Part shown: positions 20,839 to 27,724 of the stretch, piece after piece
Numbering within the stretch: the first letter of the stretch is position 1
Layout: each line of letters begins with the position of its first letter
Origin: a virus
IMG/VR virus record: IMGVR_UViG_3300031576_000739
Span: 1-36,721 of that record
DNA length: 36,721 nucleotides
Direction: 5' to 3' (one strand)
Made by a program: the position numbers and the translations under genes
Notes under the pieces: model-generated
Told to the model about the DNA's origin: nothing
Seen by the model: the letters and a program-made list of their open reading frames with translations, nothing else
Database searches by the model: none

Positions 20839-21315
20839 ATGGTTTCTAGCAAAAACAATGAATGGGCTACACCGCAAGATTTATTTGATAGATTGAATGA
20901 TGAGTTTCACTTCACGTTAGATGTAGCAGCCACGCATGAAAATGCTAAATGCAGAAATCATTTTACAATAGAAGATGATGGGTTAAAACAAGACTGGGGA
21001 CAAAATGTATGCTGGATGAATCCGCCGTATGGGGGAAACACAGGTAAGTGGATTGCTAAAGCATGGTTAGCTGGTCGAAAAGGCGCGACAGTTGTATGTT
21101 TGATAGTTAGTTCAACAGATAGAAGCTACTGGCACGATTATATTTTCCCTTATGCGTATGAAATCCGATTTATTCGTGGCCGATTGAAATTTGGTATGGC
21201 TACCTCGACAGCCCCATTCGCTAGCGCATTAGTCGTTTTCAATGGAATAAGTAGTCAGACACAACCTCGGATTGTATATCAACAAAAACAAACATTAAAT
21301 CTTAATTACTCATAA
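20839..21315 (+). CDS. Phage DNA N6-adenine methyltransferase (Dam-like)
   Basis: 158 residues from ATG 20839; an upstream in-frame TTG at 20821 is less likely. EWATPQDLFDRLNDEF at the N-terminus and LDVAATHENAKC belong to the phage Dam family (phage_N6A_MTase). NPPYGG in CWMNPPYGGNTGKWI is motif IV, which positions the target adenine amine. The family is normally about 150-180 residues, so this is full length. It probably protects phage DNA or marks it for packaging or replication. It is the second DNA methyltransferase in the window. Confidence 0.88.
   Translation: MVSSKNNEWATPQDLFDRLNDEFHFTLDVAATHENAKCRNHFTIEDDGLKQDWGQNVCWMNPPYGGNTGKWIAKAWLAGRKGATVVCLIVSSTDRSYWHDYIFPYAYEIRFIRGRLKFGMATSTAPFASALVVFNGISSQTQPRIVYQQKQTLNLNYS
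21293..21310 (+). repeat. Dispersed motif CATTAAATCTTAATTACT (three copies)
   Basis: The 16-mer TTAAATCTTAATTACT occurs at 20797-20812 and 21295-21310. CATTAAATCTTAAT occurs at 15156-15169 and 21293-21306. Each copy is at the 3' end of a gene just before the next start and encodes LNLN. It contains TTAA-N3-TTAA symmetry and AT-rich -10-like sequence. It may be a regulator-binding or promoter motif. Confidence 0.5.
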
Positions 21316-21331
21316 AGGAGAACATTGAAGA

Positions 21332-21496
21332 ATGAAAATAGAAAATGAAATCAAATTTTGGAAAGAAGCCAAGAAAATTATCCGTCAAGGATACGGTAAG
21401 TCGTGTAAAGAGTTTAATTTAAGTTGTTCAGCTTGTCAGGCGAATCTTGTTTATTCTTGGATTGATAATCATATTGCATTATTGAAATGGAAATGA
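21332..21496 (+). CDS. Small Cys-containing protein
   Basis: 54 residues from ATG 21332, with AAAGGAG about 14 nt upstream. A charged helix is followed by CKEFNLSCSACQANLVYSW, three Cys that might bind metal. It lies directly upstream of the terminase genes. No family is recognised. Confidence 0.5.
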   Translation: MKIENEIKFWKEAKKIIRQGYGKSCKEFNLSCSACQANLVYSWIDNHIALLKWK

Positions 21497-21582
21497 AAAA
21501 AACAATCATATTTCCTTCAACCAACAGGGTTCATTTATCAAGACAACAAAGAGAAAGAATTGAGAATAAATGGCTACTTTAA
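21487..21582 (+). CDS. Possible 31-residue peptide
   Basis: ATG 21487 to TAA 21580-21582, encoding MEMKKTIIFPSTNRVHLSRQ and a basic end. It overlaps the previous ORF by 10 nt and the terminase small subunit start by 13 nt, which fits the local packing style. There is no independent support, and it may be chance. Confidence 0.25.
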   Translation: MEMKKTIIFPSTNRVHLSRQQRERIENKWLL

Positions 21583-22067
21583 GACAAAAAAAGGCTCTAG
21601 AAAAATTGGCTGAAAATGGCGGAAGATCAGTAAGTCGAGCTATGGTTGAAGCAGGGTATAGTCCGATGACTGCTAAACGGCCTGATAAATTAACTAAAAG
21701 TAAAGGATTTCAAGAACTGGCAAGAGAATATTTACCAGACAATCTGCTTTTAGAAAAACATGTTGAAGGCTTAGAAGCCACTAAAATTATTATTTCTCAT
21801 ACTGAACCTGACAAAGAAGTTCCTGATTTTTTGATAAGACATAAATATCTTGAAACAGGATACAAAATCCGTCAGAAATTAGTGGACAGTGATGTTAAAG
21901 ACGAAAAAATTATCGTTAATTTGATTCAATTTAATGCCCCAGATAACACTGCCCCACAACATAGATTTCAGGCGAAGACCGTATCAGTGGCAAGTGATGG
22001 CTCATCCGGCAAAGTACAAGTCGTTGATTTTGCACCGGAAAGCGGGGAAAACAGCCCTCGCGCTTAA
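21570..22067 (+). CDS. terS: Terminase small subunit
   Basis: 165 residues. The N-terminal helix-turn-helix is typical of TerS: LRQKKALEKLAENGGRSVSR, then AMVEAGYSPMTAKRPDKL, KSKGFQEL and EYLPDNLLLEKHVEGL. TerS rings recognise the packaging site and load the large subunit. The final 45 residues are encoded in DNA that also encodes the start of TerL, including its Walker A motif. This tail is Ala/Ser/Gln-rich and probably flexible. No clear ribosome site precedes the ATG. Confidence 0.85.
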   Translation: MATLRQKKALEKLAENGGRSVSRAMVEAGYSPMTAKRPDKLTKSKGFQELAREYLPDNLLLEKHVEGLEATKIIISHTEPDKEVPDFLIRHKYLETGYKIRQKLVDSDVKDEKIIVNLIQFNAPDNTAPQHRFQAKTVSVASDGSSGKVQVVDFAPESGENSPRA

Positions 22068-23250
22068 TAAACTCATTTACGAGGCTTTCAAAAATCCAAA
22101 GAAAGTTTTTTGGTATGTTGCGCCAACTTATAGACAAGCTAAAGAGATTATTTGGCGTGATCCAGAAATGTTGCAAAAGTATTTACCGATGGAAATTGTT
22201 GATAAGAAAAACGATACGGAATTGGTGATTTATCTTAAAAATGGATCAGTCATTGGCGTCAAAGGGGCAGATGAGCCTGATAGTTTAAGAGGGCCGAATC
22301 CTTTAGGCGTAGTTTTAGATGAATTTGCTTTGATGAAAAAAGTAATATGGGAAGAGATTATTTCGCCGATCATGTTTGCTAACCCAGATGCTTGGTGCTG
22401 GTTTATAGGAACACCTAAACCAATAGGCATGCATTTTCAGCAATTACATGAACGAGCTAAAACTCTTGAGAATTGGCTTGCTTTGATGCAAACTGCTGAA
22501 CAGACCAAAATCATTCCAGAGTCTCAATTGGCGGAGGCTAAAAAAACAATGACCGAGATGGCTTATCGTCAAGAATTTTTATGCGAATGGTTCACTGAAG
22601 GCGGCGTAGTGTTTCGAGGGATTGAACGATGTTTGGAAAATAAAGTTTATGAACCAGACTTGCCTGATCCACGATTTACTTATCAGTTTGGCATTGATTT
22701 GGCGCAATTGGTTGATTGGACAGTTAAAATTGGGATTAACATTCAACGACAACGAATCGGGTATTTTGAGAGATATAATCAGCTCGATTATCGTACCCAG
22801 CGAGCAAGAATTGAAGCGGTGTTGCGGCGTTATGGTAATGCTTTGGCGAATGTAGATCAAACTGGAATTGGGGAGGTAATTACTCAAGATTTGCTGGATG
22901 CCAATCTTAATATCAATGGCATTAAATTCACCGAAGCTATAAAGCGAGACTTGATCAATAATCTTGCCATAATGATGGAACAAGGACAAATTAAATTTCC
23001 TAATATTCCCGAACTTATTGAAGAATTGCGGATTTTTGGATTTGAAATTATGCCTTCTGGACGGATTCGCTATGGAGCGCCGGAAGGCTATCACGATGAT
23101 TGTGTGATTGCTTTGGCTTTGGCGGTTTGGAATTTACCAGGAAGATTACCAACTTTTACCCAGTTATCGGCAATTGCTAAAGAGACAAACCGAATTTTAG
23201 AATCTGGAGAATATAAAGGACAGAATGTAATGGGTGGAGATCAAGAATAA
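21934..23250 (+). CDS. terL: Terminase large subunit
   Basis: 438 residues with both enzyme halves. ATPase: Walker A HRKAGKT (residues 34-40), Walker B LGVVLDE (124-130) and the coupling motif IGTPKP (158-163). RNase-H-like nuclease: Asp255 in FGIDLAQ, Asp308 in VDQTGIG, and Asp388/389 in YHDDCVIALA. It pumps DNA into the prohead and cuts it. The start lies 134 nt inside terS in another frame, and the Walker A itself is in the overlap. No alternative start downstream would keep the Walker A, so the overlap is real. It ends in TAATG shared with the next gene. Confidence 0.93.
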   Translation: MPQITLPHNIDFRRRPYQWQVMAHPAKYKSLILHRKAGKTALALNKLIYEAFKNPKKVFWYVAPTYRQAKEIIWRDPEMLQKYLPMEIVDKKNDTELVIYLKNGSVIGVKGADEPDSLRGPNPLGVVLDEFALMKKVIWEEIISPIMFANPDAWCWFIGTPKPIGMHFQQLHERAKTLENWLALMQTAEQTKIIPESQLAEAKKTMTEMAYRQEFLCEWFTEGGVVFRGIERCLENKVYEPDLPDPRFTYQFGIDLAQLVDWTVKIGINIQRQRIGYFERYNQLDYRTQRARIEAVLRRYGNALANVDQTGIGEVITQDLLDANLNINGIKFTEAIKRDLINNLAIMMEQGQIKFPNIPELIEELRIFGFEIMPSGRIRYGAPEGYHDDCVIALALAVWNLPGRLPTFTQLSAIAKETNRILESGEYKGQNVMGGDQE

Positions 23251-23438
23251 TGGAGATGAGTGCGACAGAGCGAGCGATTATTGAGCTGATCCGCGAAATG
23301 CGGCCCTTTGAGAAATTAGAAATTACCAAAGACCAGCTAGGAAGACCCGAATATTATATCCTCGTTCGTTCTCAAAAATTGGTGATTCATAAAAATCAAA
23401 AACAATATCTACGCTATGACTTGACAGTGGGAGAATAG
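23250..23438 (+). CDS. Small protein downstream of terminase
   Basis: 62 residues starting on the TAATG of terL. A helix (TERAIIELIREMRPFEKLEIT) is followed by strands (RPEYYILVRSQKLVIH). Such small proteins often follow terL in phages of this kind, but the role is unknown. Its 3' end holds the -35 of the promoter for the capsid module. Confidence 0.55.
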   Translation: MEMSATERAIIELIREMRPFEKLEITKDQLGRPEYYILVRSQKLVIHKNQKQYLRYDLTVGE

Positions 23439-23449
23439 TCTGCTAATTT
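23421..23449 (+). promoter_or_regulatory. Likely promoter of capsid module
   Basis: Perfect TTGACA (23421-23426), a 17-nt spacer and TAATTT (23444-23449) preceded by TG (extended -10 type, TGCTAATTT). The hexamer at -10 is weak, but the -35 and TG compensate. A start near 23456 would put the transcript right at the conserved leader. Confidence 0.5.
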
Positions 23450-23459
23450 TGAGATAGCA

Positions 23460-23529
23460 AACTGAATATTGCCTACGGAAAGACCGAGGAACGTTTCGCA
23501 AGAACTGCGAAAGTCCTCGGATTTTTGTT
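23460..23529 (+). promoter_or_regulatory. Conserved 5' leader element, copy 2
   Basis: Matches copy 1 (695-767) in its first 26 bases at 19 positions, including GGAAAGACC (23477-23485), then has a hairpin of the same plan but different sequence, then a U-run, then the ATG at 23530. The same element thus precedes both structural modules. No ribosome site separates hairpin and start codon. Confidence 0.6.
23484..23526 (+). terminator. Terminator-type hairpin before capsid module
   Basis: CCGAGGA (23484-23490) pairs with TCCTCGG (23514-23520) and TTTCGCA (23494-23500) with TGCGAAA (23506-23512) around AGAAC. ATTTTTG follows. It has the form of a strong intrinsic terminator, placed before rather than after the genes of the capsid module. 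Confidence 0.75.
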
Positions 23530-23796
23530 ATGGAGATAAAGCTTTCAGAGAAAGAAATAGAGGGATTGCGCCGCCTAGCTCGCGGTTATCACGGCAAAAC
23601 TCTCATAGATTATCTAAACCGATTAGTCAATGAGCTTAAAGATTTGACTACTTTGAAAGAAACTGAAGCGGAAAAACTTTTCATTGCCCATAAAGGTCGA
23701 GAAGAGGCTATAAAGCTGATTCAGGATAATTTAATAGATTTTTTAATTAAACTTAAACCTGAAATCGAAGAGCAAAATTTTGGAGAGTACGAATAA
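23530..23796 (+). CDS. Small helical protein at head of capsid module
   Basis: 88 residues, helical and highly charged (LSEKEIEGLRRLARGYHGKTLIDYLNRLVNELKDL). Proteins with this KLSEKEIEALRRLA...GKTLIDYL pattern are common and unassigned in the structural modules of environmental phages. Its ATG follows the leader hairpin directly. It abuts the next gene with no gap. Confidence 0.6.
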   Translation: MEIKLSEKEIEGLRRLARGYHGKTLIDYLNRLVNELKDLTTLKETEAEKLFIAHKGREEAIKLIQDNLIDFLIKLKPEIEEQNFGEYE

Positions 23797-23982
23797 ATGG
23801 CATACCATCATCATTCCAAAAAAGCACGCAGTTTTGTAAGCGCAAAAATCAGAAAGATAAAAAAGGAAGGGATAAGAGATCGAAAGGTGCCAACTAAACA
23901 AGCTATCGCTATCGCTTTATCAATGGCTCGTAAAAAAGGACTTAAAGTGGGAGGGAAAAGGAAAAAGAAATATGCAAGATGA
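23797..23982 (+). CDS. Small very basic phage protein (DUF6496-like)
   Basis: 61 residues, about a third Lys or Arg. His-rich start (MAYHHHSKKARSF), then KVPTKQAIAIALSMARKKG, the KQAIAI(A/G)LSxAR pattern of a widespread family of tiny basic proteins, and a Lys-rich end (KRKKKYAR). It probably binds DNA or RNA. It overlaps the next, acidic ORF by 11 nt. Confidence 0.6.
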   Translation: MAYHHHSKKARSFVSAKIRKIKKEGIRDRKVPTKQAIAIALSMARKKGLKVGGKRKKKYAR

Positions 23983-24067
23983 TACCAAAACCCCAGTCGA
24001 GGAAACTCCAGAAGTTCCAGAAGTTCCAACTGAAGAGACTTCGTCTGAATCTACTCCCTCCGAATAA
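23972..24067 (+). CDS. 31-residue acidic peptide
   Basis: ATG 23972 to TAA 24065-24067. Made of P, E, T, V and S (ETPEVPEVPTEETSSE), so unstructured. AAAGGA lies shortly before. Paired with the basic protein upstream and the acidic N-terminus of the scaffold downstream, it may be a real small gene. Its 3' end can form CTCCGA/TCGGAG. Confidence 0.4.
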   Translation: MQDDTKTPVEETPEVPEVPTEETSSESTPSE

Positions 24068-24109
24068 TCGGAGTGAGTGATGTTTAGAGGAATTAACCTC
24101 ATTAAAAAT

Positions 24110-24153
24110 TAAGGAGCTATCCAGAATAGCAATAAGGAGCCATCCAAAATGGC
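24110..24153 (+). promoter_or_regulatory. Tandem ribosome-site hairpins with compensatory change
   Basis: Two 21-nt units (24110-24130 and 24133-24153) begin TAAGGAG and then fold into 5-bp hairpins: GCTAT-CCAGA-ATAGC and GCCAT-CCAAA-ATGGC. The third stem pair is T-A in one and C-G in the other, so pairing is kept by a double change. The ATG of the scaffold gene (24149) is in the 3' arm of the second hairpin. This suggests a selected RNA structure controlling initiation. Confidence 0.6.
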
Positions 24154-24697
24154 AGAACAAGAAGAGTTGCAGGACTCACCAACACCTGAAGAGGAGTCGG
24201 TAACCTCATCTGAAGCCGAAGAGGCGGAAGGAGAAACCCCGCCAGAAGATACAGTCTCCAGGGCCGAGTTTGATAAAGTTTATGCTCGTGCCAAAAAAGC
24301 TGAAGACGCAATGAAAGAGTATAGGGAACAGCTTGCCGTTCTGAAACCGAAACCTAAAACAGAGACAACGATTCCCCAATTTGACCCAGAAGAAATTGAA
24401 TCCCGCGTGGATTTACGCTTGCGAGGTTATAACAAAGAAGAGATTGATTATGCTAACCGCTACGCAAAGGCAGCGGGACAGAAATTGGGTGAAATAATCA
24501 ACGATCCATTCGTGCAGGGAGGAATTGAAAAGGTACGAGAAAGAGCGAAAGTCGAGCAGGCCAAGCCCGCTCCTTCTTCAAGAGCCGCAGTCCAGAAAGA
24601 AGAAGTAAGTTTTGCCAAATTGCCGATGAATGAACAACGGCGAGTATGGTCTGAAGCTTTGGCTAAACGTCAACGTTCTGGACAAACTTTTGAGTAA
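24149..24697 (+). CDS. Scaffolding protein
   Basis: 182 residues directly before the major capsid gene. The N-terminus is highly acidic and unstructured (EELQDSPTPEEESVTSSE), the centre helical (AEFDKVYARAKKAEDAMKEY, IDYANRYAKAAGQKLGEI), and the C-terminus basic (EQRRVWSEALAKRQRSGQ). This acid-helix-base layout is typical of scaffolds whose basic end binds coat protein during prohead assembly. The start codon is in a hairpin with AAGGAG 9 nt upstream. Confidence 0.75.
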   Translation: MAEQEELQDSPTPEEESVTSSEAEEAEGETPPEDTVSRAEFDKVYARAKKAEDAMKEYREQLAVLKPKPKTETTIPQFDPEEIESRVDLRLRGYNKEEIDYANRYAKAAGQKLGEIINDPFVQGGIEKVRERAKVEQAKPAPSSRAAVQKEEVSFAKLPMNEQRRVWSEALAKRQRSGQTFE

Positions 24698-24723
24698 GGA
24701 AGCTAAAAAAAGAAATATAAGAA

Positions 24724-25644
24724 ATGACAGGAACTAATACTTATAGTGCTGCTGATCTAGTAGCAGTTATTCCAGAAATTTGGACACCGGTGGTTTTGGA
24801 AGCCTATTTTGCCAAGACCGTAGCTGGTAACTTTTTCCTTGATCTCTCTGATGAAGGAAAAGGTGGAGGCGACATCTTCCATGTAGCGGACATCTTTACC
24901 AACGTTTTGACTTCGGCGGCCAAAACTGCCGCGGCAGAAGTTACTTTGGTAAGTCCTGCTTCGGTGGATATCAGCATTACGGTTAATACTTGGCGTCATA
25001 TAGCTTATCTGATTGAGGATTTAGAGCTTCAGCATTCGCCTGATGGTTACCAGATCGTTCGTAGATTGGCGGAACAAGGTGGTCGAGTATTGGCTGATGA
25101 TTTAGAAGATAACCTTTTGGCCCTTTGGTCTGGCCTTTCCCAAACAGGGGGATCAACTGGTTCGGCCGTAACCGATCTTCAGATCAGAACAGCAATTAGA
25201 ACTCTGGACGCCAACAATGTTTCCAAAGAGAATCGCGGCTGGTTTATTCACCCGCGAGTTTTTTGGGATCAGATTGCGGCTTTGGCCAAGTTCTATGACG
25301 CCTCGATTCGCGGGCCTAATACCATGCCAGGGCCGACAGTAACAGGAAACTTTGGAGATTTTGATCTGAATCGAGGTCTCTATGGCTACCTTTACGGCGA
25401 CCCAGTGTTTATTACCACGAACGTAGTGACCAACCTGACAGCTTACCGAAATATCTACGCTCACCGTGATGCTTTTGGTTTCTTGGTAATTACGCCTGGC
25501 GGAAATCGTGTCCGGATGCAGAGCAAATATGTCCTAGAAAACTTAGGCATTTTGACTGTTATGGATACGATTTACGGTTCAGCCGAATTGCGCGACCTGA
25601 ATGGCTATGTCCTAAATGGATCAACCACTGCAACTGCTGCTTAA
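24724..25644 (+). CDS. Major capsid protein (HK97 fold)
   Basis: 306 residues, a typical size without a fused protease domain. Features: an N-terminal arm (AADLVAVIPEIWTPVVLEAY), an E-loop/strand part (GDIFHVADIF, VDISITVNTWRHIAYLIEDL), a spine helix (VRRLAEQGGRVLADDLEDNLLAL), and P-domain/A-domain strands (NRGWFIHPRVFWDQIAAL, LYGDPVFITTNV, YRNIYAHRDAFGFLV). It builds the icosahedral head. It follows the scaffold after 26 nt. The family assignment rests on pattern and context. Confidence 0.85.
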   Translation: MTGTNTYSAADLVAVIPEIWTPVVLEAYFAKTVAGNFFLDLSDEGKGGGDIFHVADIFTNVLTSAAKTAAAEVTLVSPASVDISITVNTWRHIAYLIEDLELQHSPDGYQIVRRLAEQGGRVLADDLEDNLLALWSGLSQTGGSTGSAVTDLQIRTAIRTLDANNVSKENRGWFIHPRVFWDQIAALAKFYDASIRGPNTMPGPTVTGNFGDFDLNRGLYGYLYGDPVFITTNVVTNLTAYRNIYAHRDAFGFLVITPGGNRVRMQSKYVLENLGILTVMDTIYGSAELRDLNGYVLNGSTTATAA

Positions 25645-25647
25645 AGA

Positions 25648-26103
25648 TTGGAAGAGTGGGCCACCAGCTCTTTAACTCAATGGTGGCAATCCATGGATTT
25701 AGAAGAAAAAAAGAAAAAGCTGAACTCGGAAATGCCCTTTTTATGTGCTAGTTGTTGGGAAGGTTTTACAAATAAAAATGAATTCCAAATACATCGCAAA
25801 ACCCATGATAACCAAATTGATTTTGGGATAATTCCGGAACAAATCTTTTTGTTTCTCACCCACGATGAAAGAATAGTAACTCTAAATGCAAAACATGCTC
25901 TGGAATGGTTGGAGAATCGGCAAAATTTCAAAGAGTATTTGGGGATGATTGAAACCGCTGATGATTCAATCCTGGATAAAAAAGTAGAGGAAATCCGAGC
26001 TATGAATCTGCCGAAATTAAAACCTCGCGAAATGAGACGAACCATCAGTGGGCGGTCAATCGGCGCAAATGTGCCTTATAGTCGTTTGAGCGATGTGATA
26101 TGA
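25648..26103 (+). CDS. C2H2 zinc-finger protein in capsid module
   Basis: 151 residues if started at TTG 25648; the next in-frame ATG is 25693. Contains a textbook classical zinc finger, FLCASCWEGFTNKNEFQIH plus RKTH: C33-x2-C36-x12-H49-x3-H53 with Phe at the core positions. The remainder is helical with a basic end (REMRRTISGRSIGANVPYSR). It follows the major capsid gene after 3 nt and joins the next gene by ATGA. Its role is unknown; DNA or protein binding in the head is possible. Confidence 0.65.
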   Translation: MEEWATSSLTQWWQSMDLEEKKKKLNSEMPFLCASCWEGFTNKNEFQIHRKTHDNQIDFGIIPEQIFLFLTHDERIVTLNAKHALEWLENRQNFKEYLGMIETADDSILDKKVEEIRAMNLPKLKPREMRRTISGRSIGANVPYSRLSDVI

Positions 26104-26438
26104 GCGGTTTAGATGTAAAACTGGCGAAATTAGCTAAGCAACTTCCGAAAAGTTTAAGAGACAAAATTACGCAAAGAGTTGATGTTTTCAAGGAACAGCG
26201 CGAACACTTAAACGAATTGGCAAATAAGCGAGGAATGACCATAAAACAAAGAGAAGGGCTTATCCGCTTAAAGAATCAAGAATACTTATATAAACAAAAA
26301 GAGGAAGTCAACCAAGAAGTGGCAAAGAAAATGGATAAAGAATTGAATAATTTAATCAAAACAAAAATCAATCGGGGGGAGCTCAATTTGAACGAAGGTC
26401 GAAAAGAATATTTAAGATTTATGAATTCAAGGAGATAA
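26100..26438 (+). CDS. Helical charged protein
   Basis: 112 residues, nearly all coiled-coil-like helix (AKLAKQLPKSLRDKITQRVDVFKEQREHLNEL, KQKEEVNQEVAKKMDKELNNL). ATGA overlap with the finger gene. Its C-terminus supplies the AAGGAG ribosome site of the next gene. Likely a minor head component or assembly factor by position only. Confidence 0.5.
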   Translation: MSGLDVKLAKLAKQLPKSLRDKITQRVDVFKEQREHLNELANKRGMTIKQREGLIRLKNQEYLYKQKEEVNQEVAKKMDKELNNLIKTKINRGELNLNEGRKEYLRFMNSRR

Positions 26439-26439
26439 T

Positions 26440-26646
26440 ATGCCGCTTTCAACAAATGAATTACCAATCCCGGAAGACGTGGACGCCAAAAATGCTACCA
26501 TGCCGCAAGCTAATAAAGAACTTTTTGTCAAAAGAATCGTGGCAGAGGGAATGAAGTTTTTGAGCAATCGTTTTCGTAAAGTTGGAAAATTGGAAATGGA
26601 AAAAGACCAAGATAAATATACTGGCCGCATTTGGCCCGGACACTAA
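26440..26646 (+). CDS. Small hypothetical head-module protein
   Basis: 68 residues, with AAGGAG upstream of ATG. PEDVDAKNATMPQANKELF is followed by a basic helix (VKRIVAEGMKFLSNRFRKVGKLE). It abuts the next gene with no gap. No family is recognised. Confidence 0.5.
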   Translation: MPLSTNELPIPEDVDAKNATMPQANKELFVKRIVAEGMKFLSNRFRKVGKLEMEKDQDKYTGRIWPGH

Positions 26647-26868
26647 ATGCCAATCACTTTTGATAATCGGCCTTTGGATAAGAATATCTTGTCCAAGGTT
26701 TTAACTGAACAGACGGAAAAGCTGGAACGGTTGCGGATTGATCGCTCATTTTTGGAATTTAATCAGGCCATGGGCGGAAAATATGCGGCTAAACTAACTA
26801 ACATCCGCAGTGAAATTGAAGTGATTAAAAAGTTTATTGAGTATTTGGAAATGAAATTGAGAGAATAA
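26647..26868 (+). CDS. Small helical head-module protein
   Basis: 73 residues, helical with possible coiled coil (ILSKVLTEQTEKLERLRIDR, LTNIRSEIEVIKKFIEYLEM). It starts directly at the preceding stop and ends one base before the next ATG, so this set of small genes is one operon. Function unknown. Confidence 0.5.
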   Translation: MPITFDNRPLDKNILSKVLTEQTEKLERLRIDRSFLEFNQAMGGKYAAKLTNIRSEIEVIKKFIEYLEMKLRE

Positions 26869-26869
26869 T

Positions 26870-27220
26870 ATGCCGCAAGCCTATGATCCAAGAGTTAATA
26901 AGCTTGGATATACACAAAATACCATTACTTTGTCTGACACCACAGAAACGATTTTAATTTCCGCTGGGGGAGCAGGCGTTTTCCATGATTTGACTTTGTT
27001 ATGGGTGACAAATTCTTCCGTAACAGCAGTCAGGGTAGATTTTAGGGATGCAACTGGAGGAACTGTTAGATTCTCTTTAGCTTTAGCAGCAAATGGAGGG
27101 GCAGTCCCTCCAATTTTGATTCCGATTGCGCAAATTACGGCAAATAATAATTGGACAGCACAATTATCGAGTGCTGTGACTGATGTAAGAATCTTTGCTC
27201 AAATGGTGAAAAATGTATAA
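26870..27220 (+). CDS. Beta-sandwich virion protein (decoration/fibre-like)
   Basis: 116 residues, rich in T, A, V and G with alternating strands (NTITLSDTTETILISAGGAG, HDLTLLWVTNSSVTAVRVDF, NNWTAQLSSAVTDVRIFAQM). This pattern resembles small capsid decoration or fibre-tip domains. The gene lies just downstream of the head module and just before a protein of similar composition at 27260. Confidence 0.55.
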   Translation: MPQAYDPRVNKLGYTQNTITLSDTTETILISAGGAGVFHDLTLLWVTNSSVTAVRVDFRDATGGTVRFSLALAANGGAVPPILIPIAQITANNNWTAQLSSAVTDVRIFAQMVKNV

Positions 27221-27259
27221 AGGTCGAAAATTATCATTAACTTTTAAGGAGAACAAAAA

Positions 27260-27703
27260 ATGCGCAAATACGCGATTGAAGGTCAGGCTGCTGCCGGGAC
27301 TAATTTGACCATCCTTCAGTTGGTCGCAGCCACAACTACCAGAGGTTGGATTTACGATATTATTGTTGGTTCAGATGCTACGCCCGCAGATGTCGCAACT
27401 GAATTTAATGTGATTCGGGGGACAGTCTCTGGAACAGGAACTGCGGTTACACCTAGATCATTGGATGGCGGAAACCCCGCTGCCTTGCTTGCTGGGGAAC
27501 AAGGAACCTTTACCGGTCAAACAAAAACTGCTAGCAGTGCTTTGCTCAACATTGCTCTAAACCAAAGAGCTACGTTTCGATGGGTAGCGGCACCCGGTGG
27601 TGAATTAGTAGTGCCCGCTACTTCTGATAACTGGGTTGGATTAGAAAGCATTGCTTCAGGCGGAACGCCGAATATCAACTGCACAATCCATTATGAAGAA
27701 TAA
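27260..27703 (+). CDS. Beta-rich virion protein
   Basis: 147 residues preceded by AAGGAG. Strand-rich (GWIYDIIVGSDATPADVATEF, SALLNIALNQRATFRWVAAP, CTIHYEE). Similar in composition to 26870 and 6100 but not an obvious duplicate. A decoration or stabilising protein is likely by context. The stop codon forms the loop of a 10-bp hairpin. Confidence 0.55.
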   Translation: MRKYAIEGQAAAGTNLTILQLVAATTTRGWIYDIIVGSDATPADVATEFNVIRGTVSGTGTAVTPRSLDGGNPAALLAGEQGTFTGQTKTASSALLNIALNQRATFRWVAAPGGELVVPATSDNWVGLESIASGGTPNINCTIHYEE

Positions 27704-27713
27704 TTCTTCATAA
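27691..27713 (+). terminator. 10-bp hairpin around a stop codon
   Basis: TTATGAAGAA (27691-27700) and TTCTTCATAA (27704-27713) are perfectly complementary, leaving the stop codon TAA as the 3-nt loop. It is AT-rich and not followed by a T-run, so termination would be weak. It may protect the 3' end of the structural message or slow ribosomes. Confidence 0.4.
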
Positions 27714-27724
27714 AAGTTGTAACT

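Noticed and set aside
22579-23094. 171-residue minus-strand ORF inside terL
   Set aside because: Antisense shadow of a well-identified terminase nuclease region.
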